DNA from: VRUE01 sp963707965
GTDB taxonomy: Bacteria; Actinomycetota; Thermoleophilia; Solirubrobacterales; 70-9
Assembly: GCA_963707965.1 (NCBI GenBank)
Contig: CAVPRR010000004.1
Span: 558,001 to 622,000 of the forward strand
DNA length: 64,000 bases
Direction: 5' to 3'
Shown here: positions 54,186 to 62,466 of the stretch, in pieces
Numbering within the stretch: position 1 is the stretch's first letter
Layout: every line of letters starts with the position of its first letter
Position numbers and translations under genes: made by a program
Notes under the pieces: model-generated
Seen by the model: the letters and a program-made list of their open reading frames with translations, nothing else
What the model was told of the DNA's origin: nothing
Databases searched by the model: none

Positions 54186-55870
54186 ATCGGGCTAACAAAG
54201 GAGACACTCGCTTCATCTTCGTCACTGGCGGAGTGGTCTCGGCTCTCGGCAAGGGCATCGCCGCGGCTTCGATCGGTCGCCTCCTCGTCTCCCGCGGCTT
54301 CCGCGTCCAGCTGCAGAAGTTCGACCCCTACATCAACGTCGACCCGGGGACGATGAGCCCGTTCCAGCACGGCGAGGTGTTCGTCACCGAGGACGGGGCG
54401 GAGACCGACCTCGACCTCGGCCACTACGAGCGCTTCACCGACGAGAACACCTCGCGAGCCTCAAACGTCACCGCCGGCGCCGTCTACAACTCGGTGATCA
54501 AGCGCGAGCGGCGCGGCGATTACCTCGGCGCCACGGTGCAGGTGATCCCCCACATCACCGACGAGATCAAGAACCGGATCCTGATCGTCGCCGAGTCGCA
54601 GTCCGTCGACTTCGTCCTCACCGAGATCGGTGGCACGGTCGGCGACATCGAGTCGCTGCCGTTCCTCGAGGCAATCCGCCAGCTCTACACCGATCTCGGC
54701 CCGAAACGGAGCATGTTCGTCCACCTCACGCTGGTCCCGTATGTGGGCCACGCGGGGGAGCTGAAGACGAAGCCGACCCAGCACTCGGTGAACGAGCTGC
54801 GCCGGATCGGGATTCAGCCTCATGCCCTGGTCTGCCGTTCCGAGGGCAGGTTGGACCGCGAGATCCGCAGCAAGATCGCCCTCTTCGCCAGCCTCCCGAC
54901 CGACGCGGTGATCTCCGCCCACGACGTCGACAACATCTACAAGGTGCCGTTGGTCTTCAGGGCCGAGGGCGTCGATGACCTGGTGCTCGATCACTTTGGG
55001 ATGGAGGCGCCGCCCCCTGATCTCGCCGAGTGGGAGGCGATGGTGCGCCGCGCCGACGCATCCGAGGGCAAGGTGCGGATCGCCCTGGTCGGCAAGTACG
55101 TACAGCTTGCCGACGCCTACAAGTCGGTGATCGAGGCCCTTGTCCACGGCGGGTTCCACCACGGGGTGGAGGTCGACGTCGAGCTGGTCGACTCCGAGAA
55201 CTTCGACCCCGAGAAGCTGGAAGGCGCTGACGGCGTGCTGATTCCGGGTGGCTTCGGCGAGCGCGGCATCGAGGGCAAGGTATCGGCGGCGCGGATCGCG
55301 CGGGAGCGCTCGATCCCGTTCCTCGGGATCTGCCTGGGGATGCAGATCGCGGTGGTCGAGTTTGCCCGCACGGTGGCGGGGATGGACGGCGCCAACTCGG
55401 CCGAGTTCGACCCCGAGACGCCGTTCCCGGTGGTAGACCTGCTGCCGGAGCAGAAGGAGGTGTCGGAGATGGGGGGCACGATGCGGCTCGGTGCCGACCC
55501 GGTCAAGCTGCACGAGGGGTCGCGGGCTCGAGAGATCTTCGGTGAGGCGGTCATCTACAAGCGCCACCGCCATCGCTATGAGGTGAACAACCAGCTGCGA
55601 CGCCGCCTCGAAGACGAGGGCCTTGTCTGTGGCGGCACCTCGCCCGACGAGCGGCTGGTGGAGATGATCGAGCTGCCCGACCACCCGTTCTTCGTGGCCT
55701 CCCAGTTCCACCCCGAGTTCAACTCCCGGCCCAACCGGCCCGAGCCACTGTTCCGCGAGTTCGTCGGGGCGGCTGCGCGCCACGCGGGCGAGCGCCCGGC
55801 GGACGGCGCCGAGCTGCCCGAGCCCGAAGAGCTCGAGGGGCGCGACATCGGCGTTCGCAACTCGGGCTGA
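54182..55870 (+). CDS. pyrG: CTP synthase
   Basis: 562 residues. The synthetase domain opens RFIFVTGGVVSALGKGI and contains KFDPYINVDPGTMSPFQHGE. The glutaminase domain has the oxyanion loop GGFGERGIEGK, nucleophile Cys in GICLGMQIAV and the His-Glu pair in SQFHPEFNSRP. It makes CTP from UTP and glutamine. The last ~30 residues (PEPEELEGRD) are an acidic tail. ATG overlaps the previous gene; the stop is followed by a 400-base repeat-rich gap. Confidence 0.96.
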   Translation: MNRANKGDTRFIFVTGGVVSALGKGIAAASIGRLLVSRGFRVQLQKFDPYINVDPGTMSPFQHGEVFVTEDGAETDLDLGHYERFTDENTSRASNVTAGAVYNSVIKRERRGDYLGATVQVIPHITDEIKNRILIVAESQSVDFVLTEIGGTVGDIESLPFLEAIRQLYTDLGPKRSMFVHLTLVPYVGHAGELKTKPTQHSVNELRRIGIQPHALVCRSEGRLDREIRSKIALFASLPTDAVISAHDVDNIYKVPLVFRAEGVDDLVLDHFGMEAPPPDLAEWEAMVRRADASEGKVRIALVGKYVQLADAYKSVIEALVHGGFHHGVEVDVELVDSENFDPEKLEGADGVLIPGGFGERGIEGKVSAARIARERSIPFLGICLGMQIAVVEFARTVAGMDGANSAEFDPETPFPVVDLLPEQKEVSEMGGTMRLGADPVKLHEGSRAREIFGEAVIYKRHRHRYEVNNQLRRRLEDEGLVCGGTSPDERLVEMIELPDHPFFVASQFHPEFNSRPNRPEPLFREFVGAAARHAGERPADGAELPEPEELEGRDIGVRNSG

Positions 55871-55878
55871 CCTCCCGC

Positions 55879-55970
55879 GCCCGCGAACCCAACCCGGTCT
55901 GACCCCCCGCCCCCGCCCGCGAACCCAACCCGGTCTGACCCCGCGCCCGCGAACCCAACCCCGGCTGAGC
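55879..55970. repeat. Three tandem copies of a 26-base GC-rich unit
   Basis: Copies at 55879-55904, 55915-55940 and 55945-55970 share GCCCGCGAACCCAACC; the third ends GGCTGAGC instead of GTCTGACC. A partial fourth copy (GCGCCCGCGA) follows. They begin right after the pyrG stop. Confidence 0.9.
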
Positions 55971-56002
55971 CCCCGCGCCCGCGATGGCTCTGATGGACCG
56001 GG

Positions 56003-56047
56003 TGCGTTCGCCTTTACTGGCGGTCAGCGCCAGTAAAGGCGAACGCA
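56003..56047. repeat. Perfect 20-base inverted repeat (hairpin)
   Basis: Arms 56003-56022 and 56028-56047 are exact reverse complements around GTCAG. There is no T-run, so it is not a standard intrinsic terminator, but it would strongly fold in any pyrG read-through RNA. Confidence 0.95.
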
Positions 56048-56091
56048 TCGCATGATGGGTGTGGCTCCAGCGACGTTGCCGGGTCTTGCAT

Positions 56092-56261
56092 CTAGAGGCT
56101 TGATGTGGGTTACGCGGGTGTGTGGGGCGCCGCAGACCGAGCTTGGCGCCGCACGCGGGCGAAGTGGGTAGTCGCGCGCTACCCGCGAGCCCGTGGGTGG
56201 CGATCCAGCGACGGTCCGCGGTGTCATCCACGTGCGTGGATAACCCACATCAAGCCTCTAG
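56092..56261. mobile_element. MITE-like segment with 21-base terminal inverted repeats
   Basis: Ends 56092-56112 and 56241-56261 are exact reverse complements. If the outer CTAG on each side is a target duplication, the repeats are 17 bases and the element is 162 bases with no coding capacity. CTAG duplications occur with IS5-type transposases. An inner stem GGGTAG/CTACCC (about 56165-56185) is also present. The right end overlaps the likely -10 box of the next gene. Confidence 0.6.
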
Positions 56262-56264
56262 GCT
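56259..56264 (+). promoter_or_regulatory. -10 box of the M20 peptidase gene
   Basis: TAGGCT, 8 bases before the ATG. Its first three bases belong to the terminal inverted repeat of the MITE-like segment. Confidence 0.45.
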
Positions 56265-56272
56265 GTCCCCTC

Positions 56273-57418
56273 ATGGAGGGGAGCTCACGGCTGTACGAAA
56301 CGTTCACCCGGCTGTGCGAGATTCGCAGCCCGACCGGCGAGGAGCGCGAGGTTGCCGACACGATCCTGGCCGAGCTGCGGGCCATCGGCGCGGAGGTGAG
56401 TGAGGACGACTCTGCCGGGCGCGCCGAAGCCGGGGCGGGGAACATCCTCGCCCGGCTGCCCGGGCAGAGCGACAGCTGGGTCATGTTCTGTGCCCACATC
56501 GACACCGTGCCCCACGACGGGCAGATCGAGGTGGTGAACGACGAAGGGGTCTTTCGCAGCGATGGCGAGACCATCCTCGGGGCCGACAACAAGGCGGCCG
56601 TGGCGGTGTTCATGGAGCTGCTAGCGCGGCACGCCAAGGAGGCCCCGGCGGTTGGGATCGAGCTGCTGCTGACCGTCGCCGAGGAGCAGGGACTACGGGG
56701 CGCGAAGGCGTTCGACGCCGGGGCGCTGCGGGCGGATCGCGGCTTCGTCCTCGACCACGCGAGTCCGATCGGCGAGGTGATCGTCAACTCCCCCACCCAG
56801 CAGCAGGTGATCGCGGACTTCGCGGGTGTCGAGGCGCACGCCGGAATTCGCCCCGAGGACGGGAGTAACGCGATCGCCGCCGCGGCTGCGGCGATATCGC
56901 GAATGGAGCTGGGAAGGATCGATGAGACGACCACGGCAAACGTCGGAGTGATCGGCGGCGGCACCTCCGGAAACGTCGTGCCGGGGCACTGCCGGATCGT
57001 CGCCGAGGCGCGCAGCCTGGATGCCGACCGGGCCGCCGAGGTGGCGGGCGAGCTGACGGAGGCCTGCGCCTGGGGCGCCAGCGAGCACGGCTGCGATGTC
57101 GACGTGCGGGTCGAGGAGCTCTTCCGCGGCTACGAGGTGGCGACGACATCGCCATCGCTGGCGCTCGCCGAGGAGGGCCTGCGCCGCGCAGGCCTCGAGC
57201 CGCGGCGAACGTCAACCGGCGGAGGCAGCGACGCCAACGCCCTGATCGCCGCCGGATTCGACTGCGTGCTGCTCGCCAACGGCACCGACGCGAACCACAC
57301 CCCGGACGAGAGCGTCCCGGCGAGCAGTCTCGACGCGATGCTCGATGTCTGCGAGCGGATCGTCGAGGAGGCGGCGGCCGGCGGGGGCGGGCAGCCACCC
57401 GCGGCGGGCGCAGGGTGA
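56273..57418 (+). CDS. M20-family peptidase (PepT-like)
   Basis: 381 residues. The dizinc site is complete: His in CAHIDTVPHDG, bridging Asp in ILGADNKAAVAVF, catalytic Glu pair in TVAEEQGLRGA, Asp in VLDHASP and the final His in DANHTPDE. The dimerisation lid spans about 180-295 (HAGIRPEDGSNAI). It probably cleaves di- or tripeptides. The overlap with the DUF3866 gene (GTGA) joins them in one operon. Confidence 0.9.
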   Translation: MEGSSRLYETFTRLCEIRSPTGEEREVADTILAELRAIGAEVSEDDSAGRAEAGAGNILARLPGQSDSWVMFCAHIDTVPHDGQIEVVNDEGVFRSDGETILGADNKAAVAVFMELLARHAKEAPAVGIELLLTVAEEQGLRGAKAFDAGALRADRGFVLDHASPIGEVIVNSPTQQQVIADFAGVEAHAGIRPEDGSNAIAAAAAAISRMELGRIDETTTANVGVIGGGTSGNVVPGHCRIVAEARSLDADRAAEVAGELTEACAWGASEHGCDVDVRVEELFRGYEVATTSPSLALAEEGLRRAGLEPRRTSTGGGSDANALIAAGFDCVLLANGTDANHTPDESVPASSLDAMLDVCERIVEEAAAGGGGQPPAAGAG

Positions 57419-58491
57419 GCGGGCGGCTCAAGCTGCGCCGCGGTGTCGTCGTCAGCGAGGACCCGCTGACGGTCGATGTCGATTCCGAGAGGAGAGCCGC
57501 TTGGGCCGACACCGCGCTGCTGGGTGAGATGCGCGAGGGCGACGAGGTGGTCGTCAACGTCGAGGCGCTCGATCTCGGACTTGGCTCGGGGGGCTTCGAC
57601 GTCATCCACATGAACCTCACCCGGGGTCTGGAGGGGGGTGGGGGAGGCGGCGAGCACGTGATGAAGCTCAACTACACCTCCCTTCAGCACCCGGTGGAGC
57701 CGGTTGAGCGTCCGTTCAGTGAGGAGGAGCCGTGCGAGGAGGAGCCGGGGCGGCGGGGGGAAGGGCAATCCGCCGCGCCGATTCCGGTCCTCGTCCTACC
57801 GCTGCACGGGCATCTGGCGCCGGCGGCTTGGGCGGCGGCTCAGGCTGCGCCAGGCTTGAAGGTCGGCTACGTGCAGACGGCGGGTGGCGCGCTCCCCGGG
57901 TCGCTCTGCCGCGACGTGGCGGAGCTGCGCGAGCGGGGCCTGCTCTGCGACCACGTCACGGCCGCCCCCGCGTACGGCGGAGGGCATGAGGCGCTCTCGG
58001 TAGCCGGCGCGCTGGACGCCGCCGCCCACCGGCTCGGCTGGGCTGCGGCGATCGCCGGCCCGGGACCGGGGATCATCGGCTCGGAGACGCGGCTGGGGCA
58101 CGGGGGGATCGCGGCGCTCGACACAGCTCACGCGGCACTCGCCCTCGGCATGCCGACCCTGCTCTCGCCGCGCCTCTCGGAAGCCGATCCGCGGGATCGC
58201 CACCGCGGCGTCAGCCATCACACGCTCACCGTGCTGGAACTGCTGCTCGCTGGGGTGGAGGTCCCAGTGCCGTCCGGGGAGCCCATTGCAGCAGCACAGA
58301 TCGCCGAGCTGACCGCGCAACTCGCCGGCGCCGGAGACCGGGGGCATCGCGTGAGCGAAGCACCGGTCGACCTCGATGGCTATGCGGCAACAGGCCTCCC
58401 CGCGCGGACGATGGGCCGTGACCTCTCAGAGGACGGACTCTTCTTCGCCGCAGCCCTGGCGGCCGGCCACTGCCTCGGCGGCAAGCTCTGA
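57415..58491 (+). CDS. DUF3866 family protein
   Basis: 358 residues, no signal peptide. The N-terminal part is a beta-rich domain (LRRGVVVSEDPLTVDVDSE, EALDLGLGSGGFDVIHMNLTR). The rest is alpha/beta with VLVLPLHGHLAPAAWAA, YVQTAGGALPGS, GPGPGIIGSETRLGHGGI and SPRLSEADPRDRHRGVSHHT. The Gly- and His-rich conserved loops suggest an enzyme, but no reaction is known. Coupled to the M20 peptidase upstream. Confidence 0.8.
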   Translation: MSGRLKLRRGVVVSEDPLTVDVDSERRAAWADTALLGEMREGDEVVVNVEALDLGLGSGGFDVIHMNLTRGLEGGGGGGEHVMKLNYTSLQHPVEPVERPFSEEEPCEEEPGRRGEGQSAAPIPVLVLPLHGHLAPAAWAAAQAAPGLKVGYVQTAGGALPGSLCRDVAELRERGLLCDHVTAAPAYGGGHEALSVAGALDAAAHRLGWAAAIAGPGPGIIGSETRLGHGGIAALDTAHAALALGMPTLLSPRLSEADPRDRHRGVSHHTLTVLELLLAGVEVPVPSGEPIAAAQIAELTAQLAGAGDRGHRVSEAPVDLDGYAATGLPARTMGRDLSEDGLFFAAALAAGHCLGGKL

Positions 58492-58563
58492 CGCCACCGG
58501 CGGTTAGCGCGAATGGTCCCTTGCGGGCCAAGGTCCGCCTCGGTTCACCGCGAACCAGCCGGC

Positions 58564-59550
58564 ATGGCGACGGCGACCAAGGCCCCACACGCTCCGGCAT
58601 CCGGCGGCGCTCCGGCATCCGGCGGCTCCGGGGTCGGCGTGCGTTTCGAAGGCCTCGTCCTCGACTTTCTCTCATACCTGGAGCTGGAGCGCGGTCTCTC
58701 GCGCAACACGCTGAACGCCTACCGCACCGATCTTCTCCAGTACGGAGAATTCCTCGCTGCACAGGGGGTGGATGCCCTTGCAGCGCGGCCGGTCGACATC
58801 TCCGACTTCCAGGCCCACCTGGCGACCGGCAATGGCCGCCCCGCATGCTCGGCCGCGACGATCCACCGCAAGAGTGCCTGCCTGCGCTCCTTCTATAAGC
58901 ACCTGCGCCGCGACGAGCTGATCGGCGACGATCCCACCGCCGCGCTCAGCTCCCCTCGCCGTGCCAGGAAGCTGCCTCAGGTCCTCAATTACGCCGAGGT
59001 GCAGAAGCTGCTTGCCGCGCCGCGCGGGGACGAGCCGACGACGCTGCGCGACCGCGCCCTGCTGGAGGTGTTGTATGCGTGCGGCCTGCGCGCCTCCGAG
59101 ACGATCGGGTTGGAGCTCGCCGACGTCGAGCTCCAGCAGGGCTTCCTGCGGGCCCGCGGCAAGGGCTCCAAGGAGCGCATCGTGCCATTGGGCCGCAAGG
59201 CGATCGCCGCGATCAGCGTCTACCGGCGCAGCGGGCGCCCGAAGCTCGTCGGCGAGCGTCACGAGGCGAAGCTCTTCGTCAACTTCCGCGGCGGGCAGCT
59301 GAGTCGCCAGGGGCTCTACAAGATCGTCCAGCGCCACGCCCGCACCGCTGGGTTGGGAGGGCGGATGAGCCCCCACACGTTGCGCCACAGCTTCGCCACC
59401 CACCTGCTGGCCGGGGGCTGCGATCTGCGCGCCGTGCAGGAGATGCTCGGCCACGCCGACATCTCCACCACCCAGATGTACACGCACCTCTCTGGCGAGC
59501 GGCTCAAGGAGGCCTACTTCGAGGCCCACCCGCGCGCCAAGGCCAGCTGA
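58564..59550 (+). CDS. xerD: Site-specific tyrosine recombinase XerD
   Basis: 328 residues. The core-binding domain (25-135) has FLSYLELERGLSRNTLNAYRTDL. The catalytic set is Arg (CGLRASETIGL), Lys (GKGSKERIVPL), His-Arg (HTLRHSFATHLLAGG), His (LGHADIST) and Tyr (TTQMYTHLS). It resolves chromosome dimers at dif. The position after pyrG matches mycobacterial xerD. ATG 58564 was preferred to 58513, which adds a non-conserved stretch; the N-terminus carries a doubled PASGGA. Confidence 0.92.
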   Translation: MATATKAPHAPASGGAPASGGSGVGVRFEGLVLDFLSYLELERGLSRNTLNAYRTDLLQYGEFLAAQGVDALAARPVDISDFQAHLATGNGRPACSAATIHRKSACLRSFYKHLRRDELIGDDPTAALSSPRRARKLPQVLNYAEVQKLLAAPRGDEPTTLRDRALLEVLYACGLRASETIGLELADVELQQGFLRARGKGSKERIVPLGRKAIAAISVYRRSGRPKLVGERHEAKLFVNFRGGQLSRQGLYKIVQRHARTAGLGGRMSPHTLRHSFATHLLAGGCDLRAVQEMLGHADISTTQMYTHLSGERLKEAYFEAHPRAKAS

Positions 59551-59618
59551 CAGGTCCCCCTCGCAGTTTCGCCCCGGCGGGCGGGAGAGGCGCGAACGCA
59601 ATCGGATAGAACAGGGAG

Positions 59619-60545
59619 ATGCCCGAGCTGCCCGAGGTCGAAACCGTCTGCCGCCAGCTCGATCCGGAGCTGGAGGGGCGGCGGATCGAGCGGCTCGAGG
59701 TGCTCGACGAGCGCTGGTGTCGCCCTGCCAGGTTGGCCGACGTCGAGGCCGCGGTCAGCGGCCGGGCGATAGAGGGCCTGAGCCGGCGGGGCAAGTACCT
59801 GCTGCTGGCGCTCGGTGGGGGCCAGACGCTGGTCATGCATCTGCGGATGACCGGCAACCTGGTTCTGGTGGATGACGGGGATGCGCTCGATCCCTCGGAG
59901 GGCAGGCGGCTGTATGAGGGTGAGCGTTCGACCTCCGAGCGCCACCTCCGGGCCGGCTTCACGCTCGATGACGGCCGCGAGCTGTGGTTCACCGATCCGC
60001 GCCGCTTCGGTGAGGCATTCCTTATCGACGACGCCGGCCTGGAGGCTCGCTTCGCCCGGCTTGGGGTCGAGCCGCTCAGCGACGAGTTCACCGCGGAGGC
60101 GGTGGGCGAGCTGAGCGCCGGGCGCACCGCGCCGCTCAAGTCCTTCCTCCTCGACCAGTCCCGGATCGCCGGGATCGGGAACATCTACGCCGACGAGGCC
60201 CTGTTCCGGGCGCGGCTGCACCCGCTGTCGCCAGCTGGATCGACGCGGCCCGAGCACCACCAGGCGCTGCGCGATGCGATCGTCGCCGCGCTGGAGGCCG
60301 GGATCGACGGCGGCGGTGCGTCGATCGATGACTTCCGGGATGGGCGCGGCGAGCGGGGCACGATGCAGGACGAGTTCCTTGTCCACACCCGCGAGGGCGA
60401 GCCCTGCCCGCGCTGTGAGGGAACGATTTCGCGGATCGTCGTCGCCGGGCGCTCGACGTACTTCTGCCGGAGCTGCCAGGTGCGGCTGCGGCGACGGCGC
60501 AAGAAGAAGGCGCGCCGGCAAAGCGAGAGGAAGGCGCGGCGCTAG
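59619..60545 (+). CDS. mutM: Formamidopyrimidine-DNA glycosylase
   Basis: 308 residues. It starts PELPEVETV (catalytic Pro2 and Glu3), with the conserved Lys in RRGKYLLLAL, the helix-two-turn-helix GIGNIYADEALFRARLHP, and a C-terminal zinc finger C-x2-C-x16-C-x2-C (CPRCEG ... FCRSC). It removes 8-oxoguanine. The last ~20 residues are a very basic tail (RRRRKKKARRQ) that would add DNA affinity. AGGGAG lies just before the ATG. Confidence 0.94.
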   Translation: MPELPEVETVCRQLDPELEGRRIERLEVLDERWCRPARLADVEAAVSGRAIEGLSRRGKYLLLALGGGQTLVMHLRMTGNLVLVDDGDALDPSEGRRLYEGERSTSERHLRAGFTLDDGRELWFTDPRRFGEAFLIDDAGLEARFARLGVEPLSDEFTAEAVGELSAGRTAPLKSFLLDQSRIAGIGNIYADEALFRARLHPLSPAGSTRPEHHQALRDAIVAALEAGIDGGGASIDDFRDGRGERGTMQDEFLVHTREGEPCPRCEGTISRIVVAGRSTYFCRSCQVRLRRRRKKKARRQSERKARR

Positions 60546-60625
60546 AGATCGACCGATCGGCCGGGGCGTCCGGGCGTTGCGGCAACGTTGTACGCATGTC
60601 CGACTCGATCTCCGGCCGCGCCTGA

Positions 60626-61351
60626 ATGGCCGGCAAGACGCTGAAGACCGAGGCGGTCGTCCTGCGCAGCATCCGCTACGGCGAGGCGGATCGCATCCTC
60701 CATCTCTACTCGGCGGTGCGGGGGCGGATTGGGGCGATCGCGAAGGGGGTGCGCCGGCCGACGTCCCGTTTCGGGGGACGGCTGGAGCCATTCTTCCGGC
60801 TCGACCTGCTTCTGCACGAAGGCCGCGGCGAGTTGCTCACGGTGACCGCCGCTTCGACCGTCGACGGCTATCCGCGGTTGCGATCGTCCGGCCCGTCTCT
60901 GACCACGGCCGCTCGCGCCTGCGACGCGGTGCTGCGCCTGCTCGACTCGGCCGAGCCGAACCGGCCCGCCTACAACCTGCTGTGCCGCTACCTGGCGATG
61001 CTCGACGGTCCGTCCATGGAGCGGGCGGCGGGGCTGGAGGCCGGGCTCTCCTTCCGGCTCAAGCTGGCGCTTGCCGCCGGTTTCGCCCCCGAGCTGGCGT
61101 CCTGCGTGCGCTGCGGGGAGGCAGACCACATCGTGGGTTTCTCCGGTGCGGGAGGAGGGGTCGTTTGCGCAAGCTGCGAGGCCGGGTCCTTTGCGTTCTC
61201 GGAGGGGGCGCACCGCTTCATGGTGGAGGCGATCTCCAAGCCGCTGATCGAGGCACCGGCGGCTGAGGAGCGGTCGCTGCGCCAGGTCGAGCGGGCGATC
61301 AGGGAAACGCTGGAGCACCATGCCCACGTGCAGCTGCGCCCCGCGGCCTGA
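60626..61351 (+). CDS. recO: DNA repair protein RecO
   Basis: 241 residues. The N-terminal OB-fold begins TEAVVLRSIRYGEADRIL and GAIAKGVRRPTSRFGG; the helical C-terminal part carries a zinc site CVRCGE ... CASCEAG. RecO loads RecA with RecR at gaps. In many actinobacteria recO is near dgt and dnaG, as here. ATG 60626. Confidence 0.93.
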   Translation: MAGKTLKTEAVVLRSIRYGEADRILHLYSAVRGRIGAIAKGVRRPTSRFGGRLEPFFRLDLLLHEGRGELLTVTAASTVDGYPRLRSSGPSLTTAARACDAVLRLLDSAEPNRPAYNLLCRYLAMLDGPSMERAAGLEAGLSFRLKLALAAGFAPELASCVRCGEADHIVGFSGAGGGVVCASCEAGSFAFSEGAHRFMVEAISKPLIEAPAAEERSLRQVERAIRETLEHHAHVQLRPAA

Positions 61352-61415
61352 GAACGCGAGAGGCCGGAGACCTGATGCGGGCAGTTCACACACGCGCTCA
61401 ACGCAGACCAGGCCC

Positions 61416-61421
61416 TAGGAT
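61416..61421 (+). promoter_or_regulatory. -10 box of dgt
   Basis: TAGGAT, 6 bases before the GTG start. Confidence 0.5.
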
Positions 61422-61427
61422 CGTGAT

Positions 61428-62438
61428 GTGGAGGCAACCGCTGCCCTAGAGGATCGAGTCCGAGCTTGGGAGGCTGAGTTCCTCTCCGAGCTCGCGACCC
61501 CGTCCTATCCGGCCCGCCGCCGGGTCGAGGAGCCGGACAGCCCACTTCGCACTCCCTTTCAGCGAGATCGCGACCGGATCGTCCACTCGAAGGCGTTTCG
61601 GCGCCTCAAGCACAAGACCCAGGTCTTCATCGCACCCGAAGGCGATCACTACCGCACCCGCCTGACCCACACCCTGGAGGCCTGCGGGATCGCGCGCACG
61701 GTGGCCCGGGCGCTGGGCCTCAACGAGGATCTGACCGAGGCGATCGGTCTCGGCCACGACCTGGGCCATCCGCCGTTCGGGCACACCGGCGAGGAGGCGC
61801 TGAACGCGGCACTGGGCGAGCGGTGCGACACCGGTTTCAAGCACAACCTCCACTCGCTGCGCGTGGTCGACGTGCTGGAGCGCGACGGCCACGGGCTCAA
61901 CCTGACCGAGCAGGTTCGCGACGGCATCCTCAACCACACGGGTTCGGACAGGCCGGCGACCCTGGAGGGCAGGATCGTCAAGCTCGTCGACCGGGTCGCC
62001 TACATCAACCACGACATCGACGACGCCCTGCGGGCCGGGATCCTGCGCCCGGAGGACCTGCCCAGCGCGGAGATCGAGCTGCTCGGGCCCACGGGTTCGA
62101 AGCGGATCGACACGCTGGTGCGCGACATCGTCGCGCGGTCGGCCGAGGCCGGGGACATCGAGCAGAGCGAGGAGGTGGGCGGCGCGATGTTGCGGCTGCG
62201 CAAGTTCATGTTCCAGCGCGTCTACCTCGGCGAAGCCGGGAAGGGCGAGCGCGAACGGGTCAACCGCACTCTGCGCGGCCTCTTCGACCACTACATGGAG
62301 CACGTCGAGGAGGTTCCGGAGGGAGAGGCGGGGGCGAGCGACTGCCAGCGCGTCGCCGACTACATCGCCGGGATGACCGACCGCTTCTGCATCTCCAGGT
62401 TCACGAAGCTGGCGGTTCCCGAGGAGGCAAGGTTCTGA
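61428..62438 (+). CDS. dgt: dGTP triphosphohydrolase-like HD protein
   Basis: 336 residues. The HD domain shows RTRLTHTLEACGIART, LGHDLGHPPFGHTGEEALN and a later VDRVAYINHDIDDAL. SPLRTPFQRDRDRIVHSKAFRRLKHKTQV is the standard opening. It hydrolyses dNTPs to nucleosides and triphosphate. It precedes dnaG with 28 bases between them, a conserved pairing. Confidence 0.92.
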   Translation: MEATAALEDRVRAWEAEFLSELATPSYPARRRVEEPDSPLRTPFQRDRDRIVHSKAFRRLKHKTQVFIAPEGDHYRTRLTHTLEACGIARTVARALGLNEDLTEAIGLGHDLGHPPFGHTGEEALNAALGERCDTGFKHNLHSLRVVDVLERDGHGLNLTEQVRDGILNHTGSDRPATLEGRIVKLVDRVAYINHDIDDALRAGILRPEDLPSAEIELLGPTGSKRIDTLVRDIVARSAEAGDIEQSEEVGGAMLRLRKFMFQRVYLGEAGKGERERVNRTLRGLFDHYMEHVEEVPEGEAGASDCQRVADYIAGMTDRFCISRFTKLAVPEEARF

Positions 62439-62454
62439 CCGCGCCCGGTGGCGC

Positions 62455-62460
62455 TACCGT
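62455..62460 (+). promoter_or_regulatory. -10 box of dnaG
   Basis: TACCGT, 6 bases before the ATG. Confidence 0.5.
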
Positions 62461-62466
62461 GGCTCC

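Larger units (their letters stand above)
55871..56272. other. 402-base non-coding gap dense in repeats
   Basis: Three structures lie side by side: three tandem copies of a 26-base unit (55879-55970), a perfect 20-base inverted repeat with a five-base loop (56003-56047), and a 170-base segment bounded by perfect 21-base inverted repeats (56092-56261). No gene was recognised. Confidence 0.85.
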
